A DNA stretch of 25,144 nucleotides from JABCPE02 sp963530895 (GCA_963530895.1 CAUSFO010000016.1:1-25144), one strand, 5' to 3'. Counted from the stretch's first letter, positions 15,039-23,072 are shown. Notes: generated from the sequence alone by a model not told the origin. Program-made: numbers and translations.

Positions 15039-16472
15039 GTGGAAAAAAAGTACATAGACGAAACGCGCCAAGGCGAAGCCTACGCAATAGCAGACATTGA
15101 AGGAAATACTAAAAAACTTTTTTTAGAAAGTTATGGCTGTCAGATGAATTTTTCTGACTCCGAAATTGTGGCTTCCATTTTACAAAAAAACGGCTACAAT
15201 ACTACTACAGTTTTGGAGGAAGCGGACTTGATTTTACTTAATACCTGCTCAGTTCGGGAAAAAGCAGAGCAGACTGTAAGAATGCGACTTTCGCAGTTTA
15301 AAACCCTTAAAAAAGAAAAGCCAAGCCTTACTGTGGGAGTTTTAGGATGTATGGCGGAGCGATTGAAAACCAAACTTTTAGAAGAAGAACATTTGGTGGA
15401 TTTGGTCGTAGGGCCAGATGCCTACCGAGACCTACCTAACCTTTTGAAAGAAACTTCGGAAGGGCGTGATGCCATCAATGTAATACTTTCCAAAGAAGAG
15501 ACTTATGCCGACATCAGTCCTGTGCGTCTGAGCGGAAATGGCGTAACTGCTTTCGTGACGATTACCCGTGGATGTGACAATATGTGCACTTTCTGCATCG
15601 TGCCTTTCACTCGTGGAAGGGAAAGAAGCCGAGACCCTCATTCTATTATCAACGAATGCAAAGAGCTTTGGGAAAATGGTTATAAGGAAATCACACTCCT
15701 TGGGCAGAATGTAGATTCCTACCTTTGGTATGGTGGCGGTGCAAAAAAAGATTTTGACAAAGCTTCCGAGATGCAAAAGGCAACTGCTCTACATTTCGCA
15801 CAGCTGCTGGAAATGGTAGCTCAGGCCGTTCCTGAGATGAGAATTCGTTTTGCGACTTCCAATCCGCAGGATATGAGTCTGGATGTCTTCCGTATGATGG
15901 CAAAATATGACAACATTTGTAAATATGTGCATTTGCCAGTACAAAGCGGGAGCGATAACATGCTGAAAGCCATGAACCGCCAGCACACCCGCCAAGAATA
16001 TTTAGATCTAATAAAAGAAGCGAAAAAAATTGTTCCAGATATTGCCTTTTCACAGGATATTATGGTCGGTTTCTGCGGAGAAACAGAGCAGGACCACCAA
16101 GATACGCTTTCCCTAATGAGAGAAGTGGAATACGACTACGGCTATATGTTCGCCTATTCAGAAAGACCGGGAACACCTGCACACAAGAAGATGAAGGACG
16201 ATGTACCAGCCGATGTAAAACAACGCAGACTCTCCGAGGTGATTGCCTTGCAGGGCGAACTTTCCACCATGAGAATGAAAGGATATGTAGGCAAAAACCA
16301 CGAAGTGCTGATAGAGGGAATTTCCAAAAAAGACCCTAACCAATGGAGAGGCCGAAACTCCCAAAATGTAGTAGTCGTTTTTGACAAACAAGATGGCCAA
16401 AAGATAGGCGATACGGTCTCTGTATATGCCTATGACAACACACAGGGAACGCTCATTGGAAGGGTGATTTAA
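15039..16472 (+). CDS. miaB: tRNA-2-methylthio-N6-dimethylallyladenosine synthase MiaB (GTG start)
   Basis: A 477-aa radical-SAM methylthiotransferase that adds the 2-methylthio group to i6A37 of tRNAs reading codons that begin with U. The N-terminal UPF0004 domain has its three cluster-binding cysteines: C34 (SYGCQMN), C70 (NTCSVRE) and C104 (LGCMAER). The radical-SAM CxxxCxxC motif is C179, C183 and C186 in TRGCDNMCTFC. A TRAM domain occupies about 410-477. The start is GTG; the ATG two bases earlier is out of frame and closes at once, while the residues after the GTG (EKKYIDETRQGEAYA) look like a genuine family N-terminus. TATCTTCG at 15017-15024 is a near match to a -7 element. The gene ends 32 bases before the sigma-54-type activator. 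Confidence 0.96.
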   Translation: MEKKYIDETRQGEAYAIADIEGNTKKLFLESYGCQMNFSDSEIVASILQKNGYNTTTVLEEADLILLNTCSVREKAEQTVRMRLSQFKTLKKEKPSLTVGVLGCMAERLKTKLLEEEHLVDLVVGPDAYRDLPNLLKETSEGRDAINVILSKEETYADISPVRLSGNGVTAFVTITRGCDNMCTFCIVPFTRGRERSRDPHSIINECKELWENGYKEITLLGQNVDSYLWYGGGAKKDFDKASEMQKATALHFAQLLEMVAQAVPEMRIRFATSNPQDMSLDVFRMMAKYDNICKYVHLPVQSGSDNMLKAMNRQHTRQEYLDLIKEAKKIVPDIAFSQDIMVGFCGETEQDHQDTLSLMREVEYDYGYMFAYSERPGTPAHKKMKDDVPADVKQRRLSEVIALQGELSTMRMKGYVGKNHEVLIEGISKKDPNQWRGRNSQNVVVVFDKQDGQKIGDTVSVYAYDNTQGTLIGRVI

Positions 16473-16484
16473 TTCAAAATATTA

Positions 16485-16499
16485 AAGTTAATTTAACTT
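16485..16499. promoter_or_regulatory. Perfect 15-bp palindrome just before the activator gene
   Basis: AAGTTAA-T-TTAACTT is a perfect inverted repeat with a one-base centre, ending five bases before the ATG at 16505. It could be an operator for a dimeric regulator, possibly autoregulation by the Fis-type HTH of the following gene. Chance is possible because the region is AT-rich. Confidence 0.35.
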
Positions 16500-16504
16500 C
16501 AAAA

Positions 16505-17785
16505 ATGTCTGACTTACAAAACATAAAAAACCGCTTCGGTATTATCGGAAATTATCCCGCGCTAAACAGAGCGCTGGAAAAAGCGATACAGGTAGCCCCT
16601 ACGGATATTTCGGTTTTGGTCATCGGAGAAAGTGGTACTGGGAAGGAATTTATCCCAAAAATCATCCACTCCGAATCCAAACGCAAACACCAGCCCTACA
16701 TCGTGGTAAACTGCGGTGCTATCCCAGAGGGAACGATAGATTCGGAGCTTTTCGGGCATGAGAAAGGCGCTTTTACGGGAGCAACCAGCACGAGGAAAGG
16801 TTATTTCGAGGTGGCAGACGGTGGTACTATATTCTTGGATGAGGTGGGCGAACTTCCTTTGCAGACGCAGGTTCGTTTGCTTCGTGTTTTGGAAAGTGGA
16901 GAATTTATGAAAGTTGGTTCCTCGCAAATCCAAAAAACCAATGTAAGAATAGTAGCGGCAACGAATGTAAATATGATGAATGCCATTCAAGAAGGGAAAT
17001 TCCGTGAAGATTTGTATTACAGACTAAATACCGTTCAGGTGGATATGCCGCCACTCCGCGAGAGAAAAGGCGATATTCATTTGCTGTTTAGAAAATTTGC
17101 CATAGACTTTGCCGAAAAATACAGAATGCCTGAACTAATCCTCACAGAAGATGCAGTGCGGTATTTGGAAAGCTACTCATTCCCTGGGAATGTCCGCCAG
17201 CTGAGAAATTTGGTGGAACAGATGACCGTGGTGGAACAGAGCAGAACCATTAGCGCCGAAAGACTTGCAGAATATATCCCTGCGGACAATAGACTTCCTG
17301 TGGTTTCTAATCATTCTAAAACGAATAATAATTCTGATTTCAGTTCGGAAAGAGAAATTATGTATAAAATTCTCTTTGATATGAGAAATGATATCAATGA
17401 TTTGAAATCTTTGACTTCAGAACTCATCAAGAACCGAGGGACAGGAGAATTCTCTATGCACGAACAGAATCTAATCAATAGAATTTACACGCCTGAGGTG
17501 TCTTCTACAAACCCTAGTTCGCTCCTTTATTTCGAAACACCGCCAACTGAAATACAAAATCCGACCATCATCACAAGGTCTGATATGGAAAATTATAACA
17601 ATATAGAGGACATAGAATTAGAAGAAGCTCAGCCAGAATCTTTATCTTTGCAGAATAATGAACGAGACCTCATCATAAAAGCGTTGGAAAAACACAATGG
17701 AAGAAGAAACAAGGCAGCGGATGAGCTCGGCATTTCGCAGAGAACGCTTTATAGAAAGATAAAACAATATAATTTAGAAGACTGA
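16505..17785 (+). CDS. Sigma-54-type AAA+ transcriptional activator without sensor domain
   Basis: A 426-aa bacterial enhancer-binding protein. The AAA+ domain starts almost at the N-terminus: Walker A GESGTGKE at 41-48, the sigma-54-contacting GAFTGA loop at 88-93, Walker B GGTIFLDEVGE at 106-116, and arginine-finger region RLNTVQVDMPPLRERKGD. The last roughly 43 residues are a Fis-type helix-turn-helix (NGRRNKAADELGISQRTLYR). No receiver, GAF or PAS domain precedes the motor, so the protein must be controlled by a partner, by expression, or through the long 285-380 linker. Its TGA overlaps the ATG of the LptE-like gene (TGATG), so the two are translationally coupled. I see no -24/-12 promoter in the window, so targets are unknown. 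Confidence 0.9.
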   Translation: MSDLQNIKNRFGIIGNYPALNRALEKAIQVAPTDISVLVIGESGTGKEFIPKIIHSESKRKHQPYIVVNCGAIPEGTIDSELFGHEKGAFTGATSTRKGYFEVADGGTIFLDEVGELPLQTQVRLLRVLESGEFMKVGSSQIQKTNVRIVAATNVNMMNAIQEGKFREDLYYRLNTVQVDMPPLRERKGDIHLLFRKFAIDFAEKYRMPELILTEDAVRYLESYSFPGNVRQLRNLVEQMTVVEQSRTISAERLAEYIPADNRLPVVSNHSKTNNNSDFSSEREIMYKILFDMRNDINDLKSLTSELIKNRGTGEFSMHEQNLINRIYTPEVSSTNPSSLLYFETPPTEIQNPTIITRSDMENYNNIEDIELEEAQPESLSLQNNERDLIIKALEKHNGRRNKAADELGISQRTLYRKIKQYNLED

Positions 17786-18315
17786 TGGGAAATTTTATCA
17801 CTAAAATAAAACTAAAAATCGTCCTGATGACAGCTGCCGTGGGAATAGTCCTTTCCTCGTGCTACAGCTTCACAGGGTCTTCGCTCAGTCCTGAAACGAA
17901 AACGATTTTAATCAAAAATTTTCCGAACAATGCCGCTTTGGTAAATTCTGATTTGAGCCAAGATTTCACGATGGCATTACAAAAAATGTTTTTGCAGAGA
18001 ACCTCGCTCAAAGGGACTTCTGAAAACCCTGATATCCTGATAGAAGGCTATATCTCGGATTACAGCATCACGCCGACATCTATTTCTTCTACTACGATAG
18101 GGGCAACGGAGGCTGCACAAAACAAACTTACGATTACTGTACATGTAAATTATGAAAACAAAATAGAGCCCGAGAAAAATTTTAATAAAACTTTTTCTGG
18201 AGAGGCTACATTTAGTAGTGATTTGGATATCAATGCTATAGAAAGCAGCCAAGTAAGAATAGTGAATGAAAGAATTATTAACCAGATTTTTAATGAAATT
18301 GTAGCAAATTGGTAA
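17785..18315 (+). CDS. lptE: LptE-like lipoprotein (LPS assembly)
   Basis: A 176-aa lipoprotein with an N-terminal signal peptide and lipobox LSSC (C26). The following CYSFTGSSL and the ETKTILIKNFPNNA strand are typical of Bacteroidota LptE, the outer-membrane partner that plugs LptD during lipopolysaccharide insertion. The rest is a compact alpha/beta fold with an IEGYISDYSITPTSIS segment and a C-terminal helix (IVNERIINQIFNEIVANW). The start overlaps the stop of the activator gene, and its own TAA overlaps the next ATG (TAATG), making a three-gene coupled unit. The assignment rests on family resemblance and on this gene order being, to my knowledge, usual in Flavobacteriia; lptD is not in the window. 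Confidence 0.82.
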   Translation: MGNFITKIKLKIVLMTAAVGIVLSSCYSFTGSSLSPETKTILIKNFPNNAALVNSDLSQDFTMALQKMFLQRTSLKGTSENPDILIEGYISDYSITPTSISSTTIGATEAAQNKLTITVHVNYENKIEPEKNFNKTFSGEATFSSDLDINAIESSQVRIVNERIINQIFNEIVANW

Positions 18316-20234
18316 TGGAAACAAGAATAATAGACCTTATAAAAAACCCTGAAACTCTTAGGGTAGAGGATTTAAACTTATTGGAAACAGAAATAGAAAA
18401 ATTCCCTTATATGCAGAGTTTGAGGGCTATTTATCTTTTGGGTATTCATCGTTTTTATAATGAACATTTCCCAAAAGAATTAGCAAAAACCGCTGCCTAT
18501 ACGACAGACAAGAGAATTTTGTACAATTTGATTAACAAAACCAATGAAAACAGGGCTGCTGCCTTAGTAGAAAAGGCGTTTCCTTTCAAAACAGAACTCA
18601 CTACAAAAGCTCCTAAAATTCAAGAGACTAAAGTTGTGGAAAATACTGATTTGGTTGTTGAAACACAATCTGAGGAAATCAGTGAGCCAGTATCTTTTGT
18701 AGAAGAAAATACAAACGAGGAACAACAAGCAACAAATATTGAAACTACTTCTATACCAGATGTTTCACCTGTGGAAGGACCTCAGTATAGCGCTTCTTCT
18801 CCAGAAAAAAGTGAGTATGAACAGAAAAAACTAGCCATCGATGAATACATCGCTGCTGAAATGGCTAAACTAAAATCTGGAGTTGCTACAGAAGAGCCTT
18901 CTACTGCTGAAAAAGAAGAAAATATTGAAACAGCTAAAACTATTAGCGAAGAAGTTGAAGTTGAAGAGGTTAAAGCCGAGGAAATCTCGCCAATAGAAAT
19001 AATAGAAGAAAAAGAAGTTGAAGTTGAAGTTGAAGTTGAAATTGAAGCTGAATCTATTGTTGAAGAAGAGAGGTTTTCCGCAGAAGAATTGGCTAGTCCA
19101 AGTACATTTAACCTGAAAAAGCCTAAAGAAACAACGATTGATTTCTATAACAGAAAACAAACCGGTTTCGTAGAGGAAACTTCTGCACCAAAAGAAGATT
19201 ACTACTCTTCAGCAAAAACAGTTGAGGAAAATTCAACCAAAGAAACAACTGTTGATTTCTATACTAAAAAACAAACAGAGCCAGTAGAGGAAGCTCCTGC
19301 ACAAAAAGAAGGTTATTATTCTGTAAAACCTGTTTCTGAAAGCCCAGCTGAAGATGAAGCAAAAGAAACATCGATTGATTTTTATGCTCAAAAACAAACT
19401 AAATCCATAGAGGATACTCCTGCACAAAAAGAAGATTTTTATTCAGCTAAAACAACTTCGGAAAGTTCAGCTGAAAAAGAAGAAAGAGAAACAACGATTG
19501 ATTTCTATGCCAGAAAACAAACTGGTTTCGTAGAAGAAGCTCCTGCGCAAAAAGAAAATATTTACTCTTCAGAAAGTTCAACTGAAAACGAAGCAAGAGG
19601 AACAAACATTGATTTTTATGCTTCTAAAATAGCGGTTTCTGATGCACAAGAAGAGCAAAAATCAGCTTATTCTCCTGTGGATATTTATCAAAAAACAATT
19701 GATACAGAAAACACTGAAAAGGATGAGCCAGTGGAAGTTTATAAAAACCCTGTAGATTTCTATTCTTCTCAGAATAAACCTGTTCAAGAAGAGGAAAATG
19801 TTTCTGCAACGGAAGATGTAGCAGACAGCGAAAAACCAGAAATAGAACCAGTAAAAGTTACAGAGGTAGTGAAACCAGCTTCTAATAGCAATGTAACTTC
19901 GTTCATCAGTACTTGGAAAAGTTGGCTAAAAATAGACCGTTCAGAAATCGTTACTCCTTCTGAACAAGACAAAAAAGCTGCAATCATTGACAAGTTCATA
20001 GAAAATAATCCAAAAATATCTCCAATAAAAGATGATGTAGATTTTATTGTAAAGGAAAAGAGCAGTGATATTTCCCACCTAATGACAGAAACCCTCGCTC
20101 AGCTTTATGTAGAACAAAAACTCTACACCAAAGCCATCCAAGCTTACAAAATTCTTCAAGAAAAACATCCAGAAAAAACGGAAGAATTCGAAGAAAGAAT
20201 AGAGGAAATTAAAAAATCAAGAAACATTAAGTAA
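18315..20234 (+). CDS. Acidic protein with tandem 37-41-residue repeats and C-terminal TPR-like end
   Basis: A 639-aa protein from the ATG at 18315, which overlaps the lptE stop; an in-frame TTG at 18309 is less likely. There is no signal peptide or membrane helix. Residues about 1-90 are a folded helical head (LRVEDLNLLETEIEKFPYMQ onward). Residues about 95-540 are very rich in Glu, Lys, Ser and Thr, including EVEVEVEVEIEAE from a GAAGTT microsatellite, and contain five tandem units starting near residues 272, 310, 351, 392 and 429. The last roughly 60 residues (TETLAQLYVEQKLYTKAIQA onward) resemble a TPR pair. Proteins with this head-tail plan after lptE are, to my knowledge, usually annotated as TPR or hypothetical in flavobacteria. 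Function is unknown; coupling to lptE hints at an envelope-related scaffold. Confidence 0.85.
   Translation: METRIIDLIKNPETLRVEDLNLLETEIEKFPYMQSLRAIYLLGIHRFYNEHFPKELAKTAAYTTDKRILYNLINKTNENRAAALVEKAFPFKTELTTKAPKIQETKVVENTDLVVETQSEEISEPVSFVEENTNEEQQATNIETTSIPDVSPVEGPQYSASSPEKSEYEQKKLAIDEYIAAEMAKLKSGVATEEPSTAEKEENIETAKTISEEVEVEEVKAEEISPIEIIEEKEVEVEVEVEIEAESIVEEERFSAEELASPSTFNLKKPKETTIDFYNRKQTGFVEETSAPKEDYYSSAKTVEENSTKETTVDFYTKKQTEPVEEAPAQKEGYYSVKPVSESPAEDEAKETSIDFYAQKQTKSIEDTPAQKEDFYSAKTTSESSAEKEERETTIDFYARKQTGFVEEAPAQKENIYSSESSTENEARGTNIDFYASKIAVSDAQEEQKSAYSPVDIYQKTIDTENTEKDEPVEVYKNPVDFYSSQNKPVQEEENVSATEDVADSEKPEIEPVKVTEVVKPASNSNVTSFISTWKSWLKIDRSEIVTPSEQDKKAAIIDKFIENNPKISPIKDDVDFIVKEKSSDISHLMTETLAQLYVEQKLYTKAIQAYKILQEKHPEKTEEFEERIEEIKKSRNIK
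19014..19049 (+). repeat. GAAGTT hexanucleotide microsatellite inside the repetitive gene
   Basis: Four perfect GAAGTT units (19014-19037) are followed by GAAATT and GAAGCT, encoding alternating Glu-Val/Ile/Ala. Two more GAAGTT units lie upstream at 18951-18962. A six-base unit keeps the frame, so slippage would change length without disrupting translation. Confidence 0.85.
19128..19640 (+). repeat. Five tandem coding repeats of 111-123 bp
   Basis: Units begin at 19128, 19242, 19365, 19488 and 19599, so periods are 114, 123, 123 and 111 bases, all multiples of three. The protein core is E-[TS]-[TS]-[IV]-D-F-Y-x-x-K-Q-T, then a V/I-E-[ED]-x-x-A-x-K-E segment and a Y-[YFS]-S motif. The fifth unit has decayed after IDFYASK. 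Further decayed VDIYQK and VDFYSS motifs follow near 19680-19770. Confidence 0.9.
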
Positions 20235-20242
20235 AATAAAAA

Positions 20243-20266
20243 AGCCTTCAAAATTTGAAGGCTTTT
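20243..20266. terminator. Bidirectional terminator between the repetitive gene and gdhA
   Basis: The strong stem AGCCTTCAA with TTGAAGGCT, flanked by A and T runs on opposite sides, sits between the stop codons of two convergent genes. Confidence 0.88.
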
Positions 20267-20287
20267 CTTTTTTTATTGAAAGAGGAA

Positions 20288-21646
20288 TTAAACTACTCCT
20301 TGTGCAAGCATAGCATCAGCAACTTTTACGAAACCTGCGATGTTCGCTCCTTTTACATAGTTTACATATCCATCTTCTTCTTTTCCGTATTTTCTACATA
20401 CTTCATGGATTCCTCTCATGATCGTTTGTAGTTTTTCGTCTACTTCTTCTGCAGACCAGCTCAAACGGATAGAGTTCTGTGTCATCTCTAGACCAGATGT
20501 CGCTACTCCACCAGCGTTAGATGCTTTCCCTGGAGAGAATAATAATTTATTTTCCAAGAACAGCTCCATTGCTTCTAATGTACAAGGCATGTTCGCAGCC
20601 TCAGTTACGCACTTACATCCATTCGCTACTAAGTTTTTAGCATCATCAATATTAAGTTCGTTCTGAGTAGCAGCAGGGATAGCCACATCACACTTCACTT
20701 CCCAAGGGCGTTTTCCAGCGAAGAATTTAGCATTTGGATATTTTTTGACATAATCCTCTGCTCTGTTGTTTCCGCTAGCTCTTAGTTCTAGTAAGAAGTC
20801 GATTTTATCTCCGCTTACTCCTTCTTCATCATATACATATCCATCAGGACCAGAGATAGTTACTACTTTACCTCCTAAATCATTTACTTTTTTAACAACT
20901 CCCCAAGCCACATTTCCGAAACCTGATACAGTCACGATTTTACCTTTGATGCTTTCTCCTTTAGTTTTAAGCATTTCTTCAGCAAAATATACAACTCCGA
21001 AACCTGTAGCTTCTGGTCTAATCAATGAACCACCGAAAGAAAGACCTTTTCCTGTCAATACTCCTGTGAATTCATTTCTCAATCTTTTATATTGTCCGAA
21101 CATGTAGCCTACTTCTCTTGCTCCTACACCAATATCACCAGCAGGTACATCCGTATCAGGACCGATATGTTTAGCCAATTCTGTTGCGAAAGACTGGCAG
21201 AATCTCATGATTTCGTTGTCTGATTTTCCACTTGGGTCAAAGTCAGAACCACCTTTACCACCACCCATTGGAAGTGTAGTCAAGGAATTTTTGAAAGTCT
21301 GCTCAAACGCCAAGAATTTAAGGATACTCAAATTCACAGAAGGGTGAAAACGAATTCCTCCTTTGTATGGCCCAATAGCAGAGTTCATCTGTACTCTGTA
21401 GCCTCTGTTTACTTGGATTTGTCCTTTGTCATCTACCCAAGGAACTCTGAAAATAATCGTTCTCTCTGGCTCAGCCATTCTTTCCAAAAGCATTTTGCCT
21501 TGGTACTGTTTTTTAGTCGCGATGAAAGGAATTACCGTTGCAGCAACCTCCTTTACTGCCTGAATAAACTCAGTTTCGTTTGGGTTTCTTGCTTCAACCC
21601 CAGCAACAAATTTTTGAATTTCTTGCTCTACATTGTACTGTTCCAT
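20288..21646 (-). CDS. gdhA: Glutamate dehydrogenase (NADP-type, hexameric)
   Basis: A 452-aa enzyme that interconverts 2-oxoglutarate plus ammonium and glutamate. The substrate-binding GPYKGGIRFHP segment lies at 92-102, and the catalytic lysine K131 is in PMGGGKGGSDFDP. A C-terminal Rossmann domain carries GFGNVAWG. The 450-residue length and the N-terminal region (EARNPNETEFIQAVKEV) match the bacterial family I enzyme, which usually uses NADP(H); cofactor choice is inferred. On its own strand, a -7 element TAAATTTG (21687-21680) overlaps a hairpin. The gene stands alone, convergent with the repetitive gene. The omega-amidase at 488-1237 also yields keto acids and ammonia, but no physical linkage exists. 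Confidence 0.96.
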   Translation of the reverse strand: MEQYNVEQEIQKFVAGVEARNPNETEFIQAVKEVAATVIPFIATKKQYQGKMLLERMAEPERTIIFRVPWVDDKGQIQVNRGYRVQMNSAIGPYKGGIRFHPSVNLSILKFLAFEQTFKNSLTTLPMGGGKGGSDFDPSGKSDNEIMRFCQSFATELAKHIGPDTDVPAGDIGVGAREVGYMFGQYKRLRNEFTGVLTGKGLSFGGSLIRPEATGFGVVYFAEEMLKTKGESIKGKIVTVSGFGNVAWGVVKKVNDLGGKVVTISGPDGYVYDEEGVSGDKIDFLLELRASGNNRAEDYVKKYPNAKFFAGKRPWEVKCDVAIPAATQNELNIDDAKNLVANGCKCVTEAANMPCTLEAMELFLENKLLFSPGKASNAGGVATSGLEMTQNSIRLSWSAEEVDEKLQTIMRGIHEVCRKYGKEEDGYVNYVKGANIAGFVKVADAMLAQGVV

Positions 21647-21679
21647 AATAATATGATGTAAAATAATTTATATATTGAG

Positions 21680-21687
21680 CAAATTTA
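21680..21687 (-). promoter_or_regulatory. -7 element of the gdhA promoter
   Basis: TAAATTTG on the minus strand, 33 bases ahead of the gdhA ATG. It overlaps the distal arm of the hairpin at 21684-21706, so promoter and the end of the upstream transcript share bases. Confidence 0.5.
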
Positions 21688-21706
21688 AGGCTTTTTTTGC
21701 CTTAAA
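21684..21706 (-). terminator. Weak terminator of the mrp-nifU unit, overlapping the gdhA promoter
   Basis: TTTAAGGC (21684-21691) pairs perfectly with GCCTTAAA (21699-21706) around a seven-T loop. In the minus-strand RNA the stem is followed by only a short U stretch, so termination may be incomplete. Confidence 0.55.
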
Positions 21707-21729
21707 CCTAATAATATCCACCTAAAAAA

Positions 21730-21963
21730 TCATTCTATATTTACCACGCTTTCTATGCTTGGGACATGCTGTTTTACAGTGGTTTCCACGCCTAATTTTA
21801 TGGTAGAATTGCTGATATGGCATCCAGAGCAGTTTCCTAAAAGTCTGACATACACCTTATTATCTTTTATTTCTACTAATTCTATATCACCGCCATCATT
21901 ATTCAAAAACGGTCTGATGCTTTCCAATGCTTTTTTTACTTTCGTTTCTATGCTTTCTTCCAT
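21730..21963 (-). CDS. NifU C-terminal-domain Fe-S scaffold protein
   Basis: A 77-aa stand-alone NifU-like (Nfu) domain. The cluster-binding CxxC is C45-S-G-C48 in LLGNCSGCHIS, and the N-terminal helix ends in RPFLNNDGGDIELVEI, a family signature. Such proteins accept [4Fe-4S] clusters and hand them to target enzymes in the cytoplasm; MiaB, also encoded here, is a typical type of recipient, but a direct link is speculation. It lacks the extra N-terminal domain of NfuA. It starts 11 bases after the mrp stop codon, so the two form an operon, a pairing that makes biochemical sense because both are Fe-S carriers. Confidence 0.93.
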   Translation of the reverse strand: MEESIETKVKKALESIRPFLNNDGGDIELVEIKDNKVYVRLLGNCSGCHISNSTIKLGVETTVKQHVPSIESVVNIE

Positions 21964-21974
21964 AAGGATTTTAC

Positions 21975-23072
21975 TTATTTTTTAGTTGAACAACCTGCCA
22001 TTGTGGTAATTTTAACAGCCTCTGTCGGAGGGAGATTTTTATTTCTTTCTATGAGGCTTTCTATCATATTTCTCGTGATTTCTGTGTAGATTTCTGATAT
22101 TTTAGTTCCATCATTCAGTGCAGCTGGCTTTCCTGTGTCTCCTGCCTCTCTTATTCCTTGTATTAAAGGAATTTCGCCCAAAACAGGAATTCCTAAATCT
22201 TTGGCTAAATTTTGGGCGCCTTCTTTCCCAAAGATATAATATTTATTATCTGGTAATTCCTCTGGAACGAAATACGCCATATTCTCCACAAGCCCTAAAA
22301 CAGGGATATTAATGCTTTCCATCTGGAACATTGCGATTCCTCTTCTCACATCTGCCAGAGCCACATGCTGAGGCGTACTTACAATAACCGCTCCCGTGAC
22401 AGAAAGCTCCTGAACCACGGACAAATGTATATCCCCCGTACCAGGAGGAAGGTCTATGAGCAGAAAATCCAGCTCTGCCCAATCCGTATCACGAATCATC
22501 TGGTGAAGGGCTTTCCCTGCCATTGGCCCTCGCCAAACTACGGCTTTATTTGCTCCAGAAAAATACCCGATAGACAGCATTTTTATTCCATACTGTTCTA
22601 TGGGTTTCATGAGGTGTTTTCCTTCGATTTGTACAGAACTTGGCTTATCGCCTTCGGTATTGAACATTGTAGGAATAGATGGACCATATATATCTGCATC
22701 CAGAAGTCCTACTCTGAAACCCATTTTTGATAAAGTTACGGCAAAATTAGTTGTCACAGTAGATTTACCTACGCCTCCTTTTCCAGATGCTATAACGATA
22801 ATGTTTTTTACACCTTGTATTTCTTTTCCTCTGATACTTGGCTTGGGTTTAGGTTCTGGAGAAGAGATTTTGAGCTTTAATATATATTGATTATTAAATT
22901 CCTTGGAAAACGCTTGTTTTAGCGCTGTTTCTAATTTTTTCTTCTCGTGCATAGCTGGGGAATGGGCTACCATATCTATATAGACATCATTTTCAACGAT
23001 TTGTAGATTGGTTACCAATTCCTCTATTCCTACTTTTTTAAAAAATTCTTCTACTTTTTTTCTCTCCAACAT
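21975..23072 (-). CDS. Mrp/ApbC-type Fe-S carrier ATPase lacking the CxxC pair
   Basis: A 365-aa protein with an N-terminal MIP18/DUF59 domain (about 1-70) and a ParA/MinD-type P-loop ATPase. The deviant Walker A is GKGGVGKST at 97-105, Walker A' is LLDADIYGPSIP near 123-134, and Walker B is LLIDLPPGTGD near 204-214. In E. coli Mrp the segment after ENM carries a CxxC that binds the bridging cluster; here it reads ENMAYFVPEELPDNKYYIFG, with no cysteine. The only cysteine in the protein is C361 in the C-terminal MAGCSTKK. I believe this is common in Bacteroidota, but it means the cluster must be held differently or not at all. It is co-transcribed with the nifU-like gene, with TAAATTTG at 23098-23091 as a likely -7 element. 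Confidence 0.92.
   Translation of the reverse strand: MLERKKVEEFFKKVGIEELVTNLQIVENDVYIDMVAHSPAMHEKKKLETALKQAFSKEFNNQYILKLKISSPEPKPKPSIRGKEIQGVKNIIVIASGKGGVGKSTVTTNFAVTLSKMGFRVGLLDADIYGPSIPTMFNTEGDKPSSVQIEGKHLMKPIEQYGIKMLSIGYFSGANKAVVWRGPMAGKALHQMIRDTDWAELDFLLIDLPPGTGDIHLSVVQELSVTGAVIVSTPQHVALADVRRGIAMFQMESINIPVLGLVENMAYFVPEELPDNKYYIFGKEGAQNLAKDLGIPVLGEIPLIQGIREAGDTGKPAALNDGTKISEIYTEITRNMIESLIERNKNLPPTEAVKITTMAGCSTKK

Noticed and set aside
15432..16053. Overlapping minus-strand frames of 114 and 120 codons
   Set aside because: They lie wholly inside miaB, whose motifs are complete; no recognisable domains in the reverse frames.
18870..19160. Minus-strand frame encoding a Phe-Asn-rich 96-residue product
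   Set aside because: It is the reverse reading of the GAAGTT tract inside the repetitive gene, with no promoter or family resemblance.
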